DNA of 64,000 bases from Brachycybe producta (GCA_036925085.1 JAUPFP010000063.1:321075-385074), one strand, 5' to 3'; positions 11,315 to 42,369 are shown, counted from the first letter of the stretch. A program made the numbers and translations. The notes: a model not told the origin generated them from the letters alone.

Positions 11315-13334
11315 GTGTCTTCGTAGCAGAAATAACAATTATAAAGAAAAAAAAGGGTCACGGAAATTTTATAAAAATATTTAAAAATCTAAGGTAAAAT
11401 TTGAAACAAATCACTTAATAGAAATCTGGATGCTTCGTTTTTTTAAAAAAAAACCTTTAAGGTGGTTTTAAAAGTGTGAAAACGCCTCTCGAACTCTTGA
11501 TTATTCTGTCTTTAAGGTTAAACTTTTAATAGTTAAAAATTAAAAAAAAATTGAAACTTGTATAAATAGCTTATTTTTCATATTGATATGTTTTAAAATA
11601 AGCTTTTTATGTCAGTTTTAAAATCACCCAACTTTTAATCAGACAATATTTCGTTAATTTTTGAAGTTTTAAAAGAATTAAATAGTTTATTTTGAAATAT
11701 ATCGACATTAAAATAATAATAAGCGATTGTGTGCTACCCCTTCTAGTTTCTAAAACACTTTCTAGTTTCTCTTAATTCATGTTGATATCTTTCAAAATAA
11801 GCTTTTTATGTGTCAGTCTGACAACAAACCAACTTTAAGCAGATGAAATTGTTTTTAGATTTTTGTTTATAAAAAGTTTATTTTTTACAATTACAATTTA
11901 TATTTGGCCTATGGCAGAGGGATATAACAACATGAAAATACTCTTAAATGATTGAGCTACCATTCTAGTTTCTAAAAACATTTTCTAGTTTCTCTTAATT
12001 TTGCTTTTCTGAAAGACAGAGTAATAAAAGAGTTCGAAATCAGCTGTTCATAAACCGTTTTAATTTCTGTGTTTATTTGTTGCACTTCTCGTATTTATTT
12101 CGTTATGCACTCGAATTAAGAATTTTACAAATTAAACAATATTTAATTTTTCTAAAAAAAAATTTTGTTTTATCCCCTTTTTTAGATTTAAATATTGAGG
12201 CTATTTTATTTTCTGCTGTTACTAAACTGGTTAGGTCTCTTAAAATATTAACATATTTTTATGCATTTTTGTTATTTTAACAATTAATTTTATTAATTAC
12301 GATAACAGAAGAAACTAATTTGTAATTTTTTTTAATTACAGTTTGTACAATTTCTAAAATGATTGGACTTTTTAATTGTTTGCTATTTACTTTGGACACT
12401 ACACCGGTGGAAATAAACAGGGAATTATTTATCTACACATAGGGAATGTTAATGAATGTCATCTGGATCCCTTATTTTTAAATAAAGTGCGGTAAAATTT
12501 GTGTGCAACAATTGGCACAAGCTTATCCTTTCAACGCAAAAAGATTGATGCTTGGAACGCGATTTTATATTGCATAAATTTGAATGAGAGGGTTGAACCA
12601 ATATGGCGTCTTGTCTACTTGTAATATCTGGTTGAAGGCGCCATATTAGGTTACTATATTTGACTTAAATTTGTGACGCTATGTCCGCTTTAAGCTGAAA
12701 ATTTTTCGTGATACGTTTTTCTAATCAGTTTTCTGCATATATTTAAATCACTGCATAGGGAATTTAGCTGATTTATTATTATCTGGACATTTTTATCATT
12801 TCTTAACGAAAAGCACGGAAAAAAGAATTACGCATAAAATAATACATGAGCATACGCTTGTATCTCGTCAAAAGTTCAAGATTGAAGCTCAAAATCATGA
12901 TTTTTGCTGCATGCAAATCTATTAGGATTGAACCAATATGGCGTTTTGTCTATTTGATTTAATAATTAGCAGACGCCATATTAGTTAATCCCATTTGACT
13001 TAGATTTGTGACGTTATGCCCGTTATAACTTAAGATGTATATTTTTCATATTTGTTAAATTTTCATTAGTTTTGCAGATTTTTAAAGTAATTTAAATTTT
13101 CACTAATTTTTTTTTTGCAAGTTTTTATTTAGAAAGAAGAGAAAAAAATACAAATATAGTTTAAAAATTTGTTGAAATTATTTTTCTGTCTGCGAGTATT
13201 TTATGACAACTTAAAATAAACTTTTTTTCAACAATAAACACTAAATATTTAAAAAAAAACTAGAATAGTAAACAGCATAATAGATAGAGAAATAATAGAC
13301 TAGAATAACATGCTCATAACAATAATATTTTATG

Positions 13335-13528
13335 ACAGGCATCTGTAGACAGCTTCAGAATTTCTTTGACTCCGCCCCTTTTATTAGCGTCAGACCCAAT
13401 AGCAACCAATTAGAAATAAAAAGAGCTGGGCATGTGACATCAGACCCAGTAACAAACCAATTAGAAATTGATGACGCTCATAAAAGGGCGGAGCCAAAGA
13501 AATTCTTAAGCTGTCTACAGATGCCTGT
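13335..13528. mobile_element. 194-bp MITE with 9-bp target duplication (MULE-like)
   Basis: Ends are ACAGGCATCTGTAGACAGCT and its inverse AGCTGTCTACAGATGCCTGT. A subterminal GACTCCGCCCC is mirrored by GGGCGGAGCC. It is flanked by identical TATTTTATG at 13326-13334 and 13529-13537. A 9-bp duplication with long inverted ends is typical of Mutator-like elements; the superfamily call is inference because no transposase is present. Confidence 0.8.
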
Positions 13529-14211
13529 TATTTTATGCTAGTTTGATAATTATTCAATTTTACATTTTTTTTTTTTTTTGCATCAAATTACCATAAAAAG
13601 TGTATTTTAAAAGATATCGTAATGAAAATACTTTTAATATAATCCTTTACTATTCTAGTTTCTAACAAATTTTAATGTTTCTAATGAAGAAAGTTTAAAT
13701 TATTTAAATTTGTGGTTAATGTGTGGGCTGTTTTTATGTTAGCTCCTATCAATTATTTAAAAAAAATGAGAAAAATGCGTTTTTAGTCAAAGAACGTGGT
13801 CAGAGGCTAAAGGTCAAACTTGCATCTAAAGCTCTTACTTGCTAAGACTAAAACTCTAACCTCTAACCAGGCTCTTTGACTGAAAAACGGATTTTTCTAG
13901 TTGCCATTACTATAATCATTTCCAAAATTAAATTAATGGATTACTATTGGATTTATTGGATTACCCTTGGAAGTAATTATAATGGATTTCATTATGAACG
14001 TTTTTTTTTATTGCATTATTTATATTCCAACAATGTTTCTAAAATTAGGGGACTTATAAGCCCCGCCCCTTTTAACAATTTCTATCTACAGTATTTTGAC
14101 CAATAGGATTTCATTTTGGAACGTGTAAAATTACAAAATAAACAAAAAGTTTATAATGAAGTTTGTGAATCAATCAAGAGGTAGCGCTGTATTACGATTG
14201 GCTGTTTACGC

Positions 14212-14598
14212 ACAGGCAAGTGTGCTCAGCGCAATAAAGTCGTTTGCCTCGCCCTTTTACGAGTGTCAGAGCAAATATCAACCAATTAGAAATTGCAAAG
14301 GGCAGGGTGTGTGACATCAGACTAGATATCAAACCAATTGGAAGTTGCTGTTCCTCATAAATGGGTGGGACAAACGACTGTATTGTGCTGAGCACACTTG
14401 CCTGACAGGCATCTGTAGACAACTTCAGAATTTCTTTGGCTCCGCCCCTTTTATGAGCGTCAGACCAAATATCAACTAATATAAAATAAAAAGGGCGGGA
14501 CATGTGACATCAGATCCAGTAAAAAACCAATTATAAATTAATGATGGTCATAAAACGGTGGAGCCAAAGAAATTCTGAAGCTGTCTACAGATGTCTGT
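14212..14598. mobile_element. Head-to-tail pair of GGCTCCGCCC-family MITEs
   Basis: The first copy is 14212-14404 (ends ACAGGCAAGTGTGCTCAGC / GCTGAGCACACTTGCCTG). The second begins at the next base, 14405-14598 (ACAGGCATCTGTAGACA at its start). The outer flanks TGTTTACGC (14203-14211) and TGTTTATGC (14598-14606) match at 8 of 9 bases, so one target duplication seems to enclose both. Confidence 0.75.
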
Positions 14599-14834
14599 GT
14601 TTATGCGCATTGTTAGTACTAGATGGCAGCACTAGTTACCTGTTCATTTTCTGCCATGTGGTTTACTAGTTTAGTTCTGTTTTTTTGACGCGATTTTGTG
14701 AAGTTTCTTACGATTTTTTAGTCAAATTTAGTCGTTTTTTACATCTAAAAGGTTCTTTTATAAGTCTACTAGATTTGAGCGTTGAAATTTCGCTCAATTT
14801 ATTGTATTTTAAGCTAAAAGAAACCGTTTAAACG

Positions 14835-25093
<10,259 letters not shown>

Positions 25094-25161
25094 GGCTAAA
25101 ATTTAAAGTAACTTAAGTGTTTCAAGTTACAGTTCAAAAGTGAGAAATGTTATTTAAAACA

Positions 25162-25167
25162 AATAAA
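25162..25167 (+). terminator. Candidate poly(A) signal AATAAA for NSUN2
   Basis: AATAAA 69 nt after the TGA stop. Confidence 0.5.
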
Positions 25168-25371
25168 CAATTTTAGAAAAAAAAGCGGAAAAAGTAACTT
25201 CAGTTACAGTTACTTTTAAAACATTTTATTTAAAATACATTTGAAAAAAAAAAACCCGATGAAATATGAATGAAAAATACCACAAAAAAGTAACTTAAGT
25301 TACTTTTAGGTGGTTTTTAAATTGTAAACGTGTCTCAAACTCTGATTAATTCTGTCTTTCAAGAGCAAAAA

Positions 25372-25668
25372 TTAAGGTGGTTTTATAGGTATTTTATTTT
25401 TTTCTTGTTCCCGCAGATGGCGCCACTGCAGTGGCTAATGCTAAGCTCCATAGACGTTTTTTTTTGTAAAAAAAAAACTATTCTAGTTTCTAAAACGCTT
25501 TGAATTTTCTTTTTCGTAATGTTTCTCCCGAAAAACGCTCGCTTGAAATATATATTCTCGAAACCGTGAGGGGGGGGGGGGAGAGATTTCCTATAGAATA
25601 TAATAGCCACTGCTGTGGCGCCATCTGGGAAGATAAAAATGAAGTAAATATCTATTCAACGACCTTAA
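25372..25668. mobile_element. TTAA-bounded element with GATGGCGCCACTG subterminal repeats
   Basis: Left TTAAGGTGGTTTTATAGGTA, right CTATTCAACGACCTTAA; TTAA at both edges (25372-25375, 25665-25668). Subterminal GATGGCGCCACTGCAGTGGC is mirrored by CCACTGCTGTGGCGCCATC. TTAA edges fit piggyBac-type insertion (inference). A G-run lies near the centre (25569-25580). Confidence 0.65.
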
Positions 25669-25685
25669 TTAATAGCAACTAGAAA

Positions 25686-26350
25686 GTGTTTTATAAACTA
25701 GAATTCTAGCTCAATCACTTACGGGTGTTCTCATACTGGTATATTTCAAAATAAGCTTTTTTTAGTATAAAAAGTTTATTTTGAAAGATTATCAACATGA
25801 AAATATCCTTTAAGAGATTGAACTACCCTTCTAGTTTTTAAAGATTGATAAACGACCTAACTTTAATTAATGCGAGATATCAACATTTAATTTTAAAGGA
25901 TTCATTTTACTCTTCTAGTTTCTAAAACCCTTCATTTGTCTTTAAAAAGTTTATTTTGAAAGATATCGACATGAAAATCATTATGTGATTCAGAAACCGT
26001 TCTAGTTTTTAAAACACTTTAATTTCTTCGTTCTTTTTTTTTCAAGTGAGCATCACTTAGGATAAATTGAATGTATTTTAAAAACTGGAAGGGTAGCTCA
26101 ATCACTTAAGGCTATTTTCATGTTGTGGCTATAGTTCAAAATAAACTTTTTACGTCAGTTTTTTAAAAGATTCAACTCTAATCAGACAATATTTGTTTAA
26201 TTATTTTTTATTAGAAAGTTTATTTTGAAAGATTTCGATATGAAAATACCACTAAGTGATTGTGCTACCCTTCTAGTTTCTGAAAACACTTTCTAGTATC
26301 TTGTTAATTTTTCCTCGGTATGTAATTGAGCTACCCTTCTAGTTTTTTTC
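25686..26350. repeat. CTAGAAGGGTAGC foldback copies between NSUN2 and NKIRAS
   Basis: Copies or parts at about 25686-25845, 25905-26020 and 26078-26295, plus a right-arm scrap (CTACCCTTCTAG) at 26331-26342. Confidence 0.7.
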
Positions 26351-26404
26351 TTAATTTTGCTGTGGGCGAAAGAGACTGACTTGAAAGGCAGCTGTGTCCA
26401 TAAA

Positions 26405-26798
26405 CCCACCTTAAGGCGGTTGTAGACATTGCGAGTTTTTCCTCGCGAATCGCAATAGCGAGTACCCCGCGCGAGGCGATCCAAAATGTGTTTCGCGAAT
26501 CTATGTGAATCAAGGGTGAGCGGACAGTTGTCTTGAGGGGTTATACAATAATCGGTAATTACTGTAAACTTCGATGAGTCTGATTGCCTCGGCCTGGTTC
26601 ATTTTTGGTCTACACGCTGCGAGTTTCGACCACGAAACGTCTTTGATGCAGGCTGTTTACCGACAAGTGCGCGGATGGGGAGTGAGGCAGCCAAGCGAGT
26701 CAAGTGGGGGCGGAGACTCAGGGCGAGGAATAGTCTAGAACATTCGAGATATGATTCGCGAAACTGCCTCGCGAGGCAAACTCGCAATGTCTACAAGA
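26405..26798. mobile_element. GC-richer element with TTGTAGACATTGCGAGTTT ends
   Basis: TTGTAGACATTGCGAGTTT (26419-26437) is inverted at AACTCGCAATGTCTACAA (about 26780-26797). Subterminal CTCGCG / CGCGAG blocks repeat. It stands out from its surroundings by CG content; frames inside are short and unremarkable. A TTAAGGCGG lies just left of it. Confidence 0.65.
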
Positions 26799-26951
26799 CA
26801 AAAACAAATGACATAAAAGAAAATGTCGAAAAATAAAAGTAACTCAAGTTACAGTTACTTCTAAAATATATTTAATGGAAAATCAAATAATTAACTTATA
26901 AAAAATTTTTATTATTCGGAAAATTAAAAACAAAATATAAAAATATAAATT

Positions 26952-26957
26952 TTTATT
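26952..26957 (-). terminator. Candidate poly(A) signal for NKIRAS
   Basis: TTTATT on + is AATAAA on -, 28 nt past the stop of the minus-strand gene. Confidence 0.5.
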
Positions 26958-26984
26958 TAAAGAAAAGAAAAACATAAAAAGCTG

Positions 26985-29180
26985 TCAGAAAAGTTTAAAA
27001 TGAAACACTGAAGAAAAAAAAATATAATATTTTAAAAGTTCAGCCGTCAATGGAAGATCCCTGTTTATTTCTCCGTCCCAAACCGGAAAGAGTCGATTTG
27101 CCTTTAAATTTAACAAACAAACAACAAGATTTTCGTCAAAAGTTTCGAAATTTATTTCGTAAAACCCCTCAAAACTTCTAAACTCACTCGGAGGAGGATT
27201 CAATTTAGAAGTCAGATAAACAAATGGTTCTATCAAAGTCGATCGATCGGTTGCCGAAACCTCGTAAACTTTAACTGAGAAAAAAAAATATAATGAGTAA
27301 TTCAAAGTTTTGAGAGACTTTTGGTCTCTTTTAAAATCGAGAGAGGGACCTTTTTCTCGGCTCGACCACGAAACGGCAACTGCCGTTTCGACTTTACGTT
27401 CAACTTCTAAATCTTTTTTGTTTCCCAACACCATTAACGTTAACTGAAATTTAAAAGATTTTCAAAATCGATCTGTAAAAAAAATCTAAAAAAGCCGCAT
27501 ACAGATCAAACTCTCGAGCCGTTCTAGAACAGTTCGTGAACCGTTACATAAGTTCGCTCTTGAGGCGATACATAAAAAAAGGGTCGGTTCTTGAACATCT
27601 GCCGAACAGAGAACCCCCATCTAGACATGAGTAAGCTCATCTCGCCAGTTAATAATTAATACAAACAAGTTTAATAACGCCGAACTCTTGACGAACTAAC
27701 AAAATCTCCAGAGAGAACACACGCTACTTAATGCTAGTGAGCAGCTCTCGAACAGTTCCCGAGCGGTTCGCGAACATCTAATTTTGGTCTGTAATGCGGC
27801 TTTAGATAAAAAAAAGTTAAGCGGATCTCTCGAACCTCTTTCTTTTCTCGATTACGTTCGATGTCTTTTTTAATGTAATCGATCGTCGTAAATGAATCCA
27901 TGTTGTTGATCGAATAGACCAAAACGATTCCCTTTTTTTTTTAAAAATATTCAAATTAAGGACACATTTACAAGTGAAAAAACGTCTCCTCGAACTCAAA
28001 ATTTGCACATTGTTATCTTTAAAAATAAACTTTTATGACAATTTTGAAAAAAAGGCCAAATTTTTTTTTAAGTTTTTTCGATTTTGTTTCCAAACTTGAA
28101 GTGAAAAAAATCTAAAAAGGAGAATTTGAAATTGCCATTAAGTTTATTTTTTTACTCTTAAGTGAATTTACTCTTCTAGTTTCTAAAACACTTTCAAATT
28201 TCTCTTCATTTTTGCATCTGAAAGACTAGAATAATTAAAGTTTGAAGGACGTTTTTATGCTTTAAAATATTTATTTCTTAAAAATATGAATATGAAAACA
28301 ATGAAATGAATTTACTTTTCCAGTTTCTAAAACACTTTCATGTCACATTAAGAAGAAAATAAGTGTTTTAGAAACTAGAAGAGTAAATTCATTTCATTGT
28401 TTTCATATTCATATCTTTAAGAAATAAATATTTTAAAGCATAAACGTCCTTCAAACTATTCTAGTCTTTCAGATGCAAAAAATGAAGAGAAACTTGAATA
28501 TGTTTTTAGAAACTAGAAGCGTAGCTGAATAATTTAATGTTATTTTCATGTTGATATCTTTTTAAAATGAGCTTTTTTATGTTTATAAAAAGTTTATTTT
28601 GAAAGATATCAACATGAAAATACTATTAAATGATTCAGCAAACCCTTCTAGCTTTTAAATTCCTTTCGATTTGCCGTTTCTGAAACTGTAGAATGATGAA
28701 GTTTATTCAGTTGTTTTTTTTTATTTTCAGTTATTTTTCTTACATCTGCGAAATTTAGATAATGTTTCGGTACTTCACGAGCTCTCGGTTCCTAAAGAAA
28801 CAAATATTTAAAAAAACGCCCAAATTAAAACTTTTAAAGCGGAAATTAAGAAAGTTTCTCTTTATGAAAAGTGTTTCTCACTAATCCCGGAGTATCGTAG
28901 AAACGAATTTTCTCTTTAATTCCTCGATCGCTTTCGATATTCGCAACGTAAACGTCTTCGATTGTCGGAGTAACTTCCTTTTTTTAAAAAAAAAAAAAGA
29001 CATTAAAAAGAGAAATTTACACAAAAAAATTTCATAAAATTTTCCGCAAAATTGATTTTTTTAAAAAAATATAATTTTTACATTTTGTGAAATGAAATGG
29101 CCGTAAATTAGCTGTTCGATTATTGACGTTTTTCCACATTCTAGTTGTCCAAATACGACCACTTTACTCGTTTTTCCCAT
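26985..29180 (-). CDS. NKIRAS: NKIRAS / kappaB-Ras small GTPase (6 exons)
   Basis: Minus-strand exons in transcript order: 29180-29082, 28977-28882, 28791-28744, 27931-27836, 27443-27350, 27274-26985; phase holds throughout, 240 aa (human about 191). P-loop GQLECGKTS, switch II DTPGL, base-recognition GNKKD, and C-terminal YEVSATDRSTLIEPFVYL all match kappaB-Ras proteins, which bind the PEST region of IkappaB and restrain NF-kappaB, and also affect Ral. As in the family, residues equal to Ras Gly12 and Gln61 are not kept (E and L here). No CAAX box is visible. The last 50-60 residues, after SKLNPPPSE, are not family-like, so the terminal exon may be spliced earlier than I show. Divergent from the aminotransferase gene, about 2 kb apart. 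Confidence 0.88.
27491..27805. mobile_element. AAAGCCGCAT-ended foldback element, NKIRAS intron 4
   Basis: AAAGCCGCATACAGATCAAA at 27491-27510 is inverted as TTTTGGTCTGTAATGCGGCTTTA ending at about 27803. The interior carries one inverted unit of the 70-bp minisatellite seen at 8056-8546 (GCTCTTGAGGCG at about 27562-27573). Confidence 0.65.
28201..28490. repeat. Long inverted repeat, ~135-bp arms, NKIRAS intron 3
   Basis: Left arm from TCTCTTCATTTTTGCATCTG (28201) to about 28342; right arm from about 28354 to AATGAAGAGA (28490). The arms differ at few positions. The centre carries the CTAGTTTCTAAAACAC motif of the foldback family. Another foldback copy follows at 28505-28660. Confidence 0.75.
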
Positions 29181-29830
29181 TTTTAATCGTTTCAGAACTA
29201 AAAAAAAATTACAAAATATAAATTTACATATAAATTGGTGGCATGACGTCATATATTTGAAGCTAAAAAGAATGACATTAATACGACTGTAGAAATATAT
29301 TTTCAGCCATGTTAGTTCACCGCTTGTAAGTGATTTTTTTATCATAAAGTGCACTACAACCCCGTGCTTCAAATTGCTACTATACTAGCCTCATTATAGA
29401 AAGAAGCTTGTGACGTCAAAAGGGTTGACGTAAAATTCACGATTGCGTCATTTACTCTGAAAGAAAAAAGATGACAGCAAACATTCTCAACACTTCAAAT
29501 AAAACGCGGTTCTTGAATTATTTTGTTATATTATTACTTTTTAATCAAACAAAACGACGGAATCTTAAATTTTGTGTTAACCCCTCTGACGTCACATGCC
29601 TCATCTTACGACGCGGCTGGTATACAATGATGATTAACAATGTCCTTTTTCACGTAATATTGCCATAAAATGAGCTTTTCAGACTTAATTTTAAATTTAA
29701 TCGTTACAAATGAACTTAAGTGTCTCACAAATATTACGTTATTTATGTTAAATAACTAAAATTTAGCCAATTTATTATAAAATCAGTACCATTTAGTGTC
29801 CTATAATAGCAGCCATAGAAAATAAAGCGT

Positions 29831-29880
29831 CTGGCAACTAGAAATTTAGATAAAAAGCTATCTAAATTTCTAGTTGCCAG
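29831..29880. repeat. Perfect 21-bp hairpin with 8-nt loop
   Basis: CTGGCAACTAGAAATTTAGAT (29831-29851), loop AAAAAGCT, then its exact reverse complement (29860-29880). Confidence 0.9.
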
Positions 29881-30228
29881 TACGCTACAGAATAGGGAAG
29901 AAAACTCGCTGCTCTGGGCTATGCTACATCTGTTAAAAAATCTCATTAATTTCCAGCTAAGATTTCTAGTCGCCAGATGCTAGGAACAATTGTGTCCGTC
30001 AGTGACGCTGCAGTCGAGTCAGTTTGAAAATTAACCACTAATATTAATCGCTAATAAAACTCAACGGCTGGCTTGATAAACGCGCGAATATTTTTATTTT
30101 AAATTCAGTCGAATTCTGATTGGTTGACAGGTAATACCAACCTTTGATAAGATAGAGCTGAAACACTTCAAAGCTTTCAAATGTAAATCTAAACACTCCG
30201 AGTAACGATATATAAACTCAGCTGTTAT

Positions 30229-30439
30229 CAGTGTTGCCAGATTATCAAAAATAAGTAATTTACATTTCTAAAAATCTGTTTATTTGTAACTTTAACATTT
30301 TTGTTATTCATTTAAAAATTTTTTAAGCAAGATAATATTTTTAATTATTATTTAATAATTAAGTTTATAAAGTTATTTTTATGCTAGAATTGTTTTTATT
30401 AAATTAGTTTATTAGAATCTTGCCGACTTGGCAACACTG
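30229..30439. mobile_element. 211-bp hAT-like MITE
   Basis: Ends CAGTGTTGCCAGA (30229) and GACTTGGCAACACTG (to 30439). CAGTGTTGCCA termini are typical of hAT elements. I find no clear 8-bp duplication. Similar GTTGCCAA fragments occur at 32276 and 32792. Confidence 0.55.
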
Positions 30440-31267
30440 TTTTCTTCATAATTGGATATGACTCGTTTTATGCGCATGTGTTAATTTTCAGGGCGTTTAA
30501 GGTGAGTTATCTTATCAATTGCAATCTAATTACACATCTTTTCATCTTGTTTAAAACATTTTGCAATCTGTTCTTTTTTTCATGACGCATATGGTTTCTA
30601 ATCGAGTGTTTATCATTGCATAATTGTTTGATTATAATCTATGGAAATCATTTCACTCCGAGCACTCGGATTAATCCGTACCCATTTTAAGGGGGGGGGG
30701 TGAACTTTAGGACCGATTTCAAGAAAAGAAATTTCATACTTGGAAAACTTCTACTTGAACTCTCTAAACATGGTATCAACGTAGAATATTATTATTGATG
30801 TTACTCAATAAAATAGGTTTTTATTCTGTGTTGAAATTGTATTTTGAAAATATGTAGTTTTAAGTGATAAAAGTTCATCTTGAATTTGATCCTTATTCAT
30901 GTTAGCCGCATCGGTAAGGTTTGCAAACCGATTTCTTAAGTAATAGCTTAGATCCTATGCAGGATCCGCATTTGTATGAACCGGGTGGGTTTTTTATGAT
31001 GCGGGAATGTTCTTTATTGCTATTGGTTGCTTGTTGTGTTAGAGGTGATTAACTTTCCTGTGATTTGTTAATTTTTTAATTACTCGCCGGTGGTATTTAC
31101 GTTTAATGTGACGTCATTTGTTATGGGCGGTGTTAGTAGAAACTGTTTGCTATTTATTGGTTGATTTATTCACGGCCCATCACACTGTTAACAAGAAACG
31201 TTTCGCTTGTTATTGGTTTACTTATCTATTTTCTTTTATTGCAGACCAATCACAGTGAAGTACTCAA

Positions 31268-40660
<9,393 letters not shown>

Positions 40661-40711
40661 AACTGAAATAAGAGGGAACAGAAAACAATAATTTCGTTTA
40701 AAAAAAAAAAC

Positions 40712-40717
40712 AATAAA
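40712..40717 (+). terminator. Candidate poly(A) signal AATAAA for the aminotransferase
   Basis: AATAAA 52 nt after the stop. Confidence 0.5.
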
Positions 40718-40977
40718 TCCATTTGTCTTCTTTTTGTTTTTACTTCCAGAAAAAAAAAATAATCTTAACAAATTTTTATATATTATAATTAATTTTTAAT
40801 TAATGATGAGCTCAACTCTTAAAAACAAAAGTTGTAACTAATTTTTTTTTGTTGTTAAATCACTCACTCACTCACTCTTACCTCTGCCAATATATTTTTT
40901 AAAAGAATATTTTAAAATATAATATTTTTGACGTTTTGTCATAAATCTCATACAAAAAAATCAAAGTGGAAGGGGGA

Positions 40978-40979
<2 letters not shown>

Positions 40980-41015
<36 letters not shown>
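40980..41015. repeat. (TTA)n microsatellite
   Basis: About 12 uninterrupted trinucleotide units directly left of the next foldback element. Confidence 0.9.
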
Positions 41016-41890
41016 GGGCTCGGATTTGTATGCAATATAAAGCAACTGTTTCTCAATTTGTGGCTCATGTGCCAATTATGAAGTAATCATAATCATATTA
41101 GAGCAAACTGCAATTATGCCTTTTTTAATCAAAAAGGCTGGTTATAGGCTAGATCTTTGCTTACTATCAGTTGTCAACTAGAAAGTTCTAGCCTCTAACT
41201 AGTGTTTTTATTTGCAAAAAAAAATACAAAATTGTTGGTTGATCTAAACGGAGAGAGATTGTTACATCACAATTGGCTCTTGGGCCACAGATTGAGAAAC
41301 ATTTGCTTGATTTTGCATAAAAATCCGAGCCCTAATTTTATTATCAATAAGGTTCGGATTTTTATGCAAAACAGTAAGAACGTCGATTATCGGAACTAAT
41401 GTCGGGCATTCATAGTTCCGAATCGAACTTCCAAATGGAGAAAAGTAAGAAAAAACCGGATTGTAAAGAAATTTTTACTTCCATAAGTAGTATTTTCATA
41501 AGAATAAGTAAACAAAAAAATTGGTTCCAATAATCGACGATCCCCGGTTGCTGACGGTTCCCGATAATTGACGCTCTATTGTATATCAAGCAAATATTTC
41601 TCAATTTGTGGCTCCAAATGTCAATTGTGAAGTAATCATCATCAATCATCATTAGAACAACTGCAATTATGCTTTTTCTAATCAAAAAACAGCTGGTTAA
41701 AGGCTAGATGTATGGTTACTATCAGTTGTAAACTAGTTTTCTAGCCTCGAACCAGCCTTTTTGATTAGAAAAAAAAAATCCATAATTGTTCATTGATCTA
41801 AACGGGATTGTTACATCACAACTGGCTCTTGAACCACACAGATTTGAGAAATATTTTCTGGTATAAATGCATAAAAATCCTAGCCATGTT
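41016..41890. mobile_element. GGGCTCGGATTT-ended foldback elements (one intact, one broken)
   Basis: Copy 1 runs from GGGCTCGGATTT (41017) to AAATCCGAGCCC (41333), with inner TTTCTCAATTTGTGGCTC / GGGCCACAGATTGAGAAA. Copy 2 runs from GGTTCGGATTTTTATGC (41350) to AAAAATCCTAGCC (41873-41885) and carries an extra insert at about 41380-41575. Relics of the same right end occur at 52990-53045 and 53180-53230. Confidence 0.7.
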
Positions 41891-42356
41891 TATCAAGTAT
41901 TTACTTTAAAAATCGCGCACAAATATCAAAATTAACTAATTTTTGTGATGATTTATGTCGAAAAATATATACGAAATATAGAATTATGTATAATTAATTG
42001 AATGTGAGTCAATGTTGTTATTGATATTATTAAAGAGATTCAATTCATTTCGTCTCATTGCGTTTTTTTTCTTTCAGACAAATACATATTTGGGTCATTT
42101 TTTTTCTTAAAATGACATAAAACGCTTATTTTGAAAGATATCAACCATGAAAGTACTCTTAAGTGATTGAGCTACCCTTCTAGTTTTTAAAACACATTCA
42201 AGTTTTTCTTCATTTTGCACCTGGAAAACAAGAATAATCAAAAGAGTTCGATAGACCCCGTTTACGCCTTTAATACGGTTGCCTTATTTACTTAAGACGA
42301 GAAATTTCTAAGTAAAAATATCATTTTTACAAAACAAAACTTTTAATTTCTACAAT

Positions 42357-42362
42357 TTTATT
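42357..42362 (-). terminator. Candidate poly(A) signal for the TMEM186-like gene
   Basis: AATAAA on the minus strand, 8 nt past the stop codon. Confidence 0.4.
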
Positions 42363-42369
42363 CTTTAAT

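Larger units (their letters stand above)
11221..14834. other. Spacer between golgin and NSUN2
   Basis: No coding exon seen. It holds two CTAGAAGGGTAGC foldback copies (about 11572-11765 and 11778-11985), paired ATGGCGTCTTGTC / GGCGCCATATTAG segments at 12603-12650 and 12938-12985, and three GGCTCCGCCC MITEs (13335-13528, 14212-14404, 14405-14598). The NSUN2 promoter should lie in about 14600-14834, but I see no clear TATA box. Confidence 0.6.
29181..31267. other. Divergent spacer between NKIRAS and the aminotransferase
   Basis: No protein gene seen. It holds a perfect hairpin (29831-29880), an hAT-like element (30229-30439), a G-run at 30693-30702, and probable 5' leader sequence. A good donor (AAG then GTGAGT) at 30502 and an acceptor (TTTTATTGCAG) at 31244 could bound an intron in the aminotransferase 5' UTR; this is inference. 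Promoters for both genes should lie here. Confidence 0.5.
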
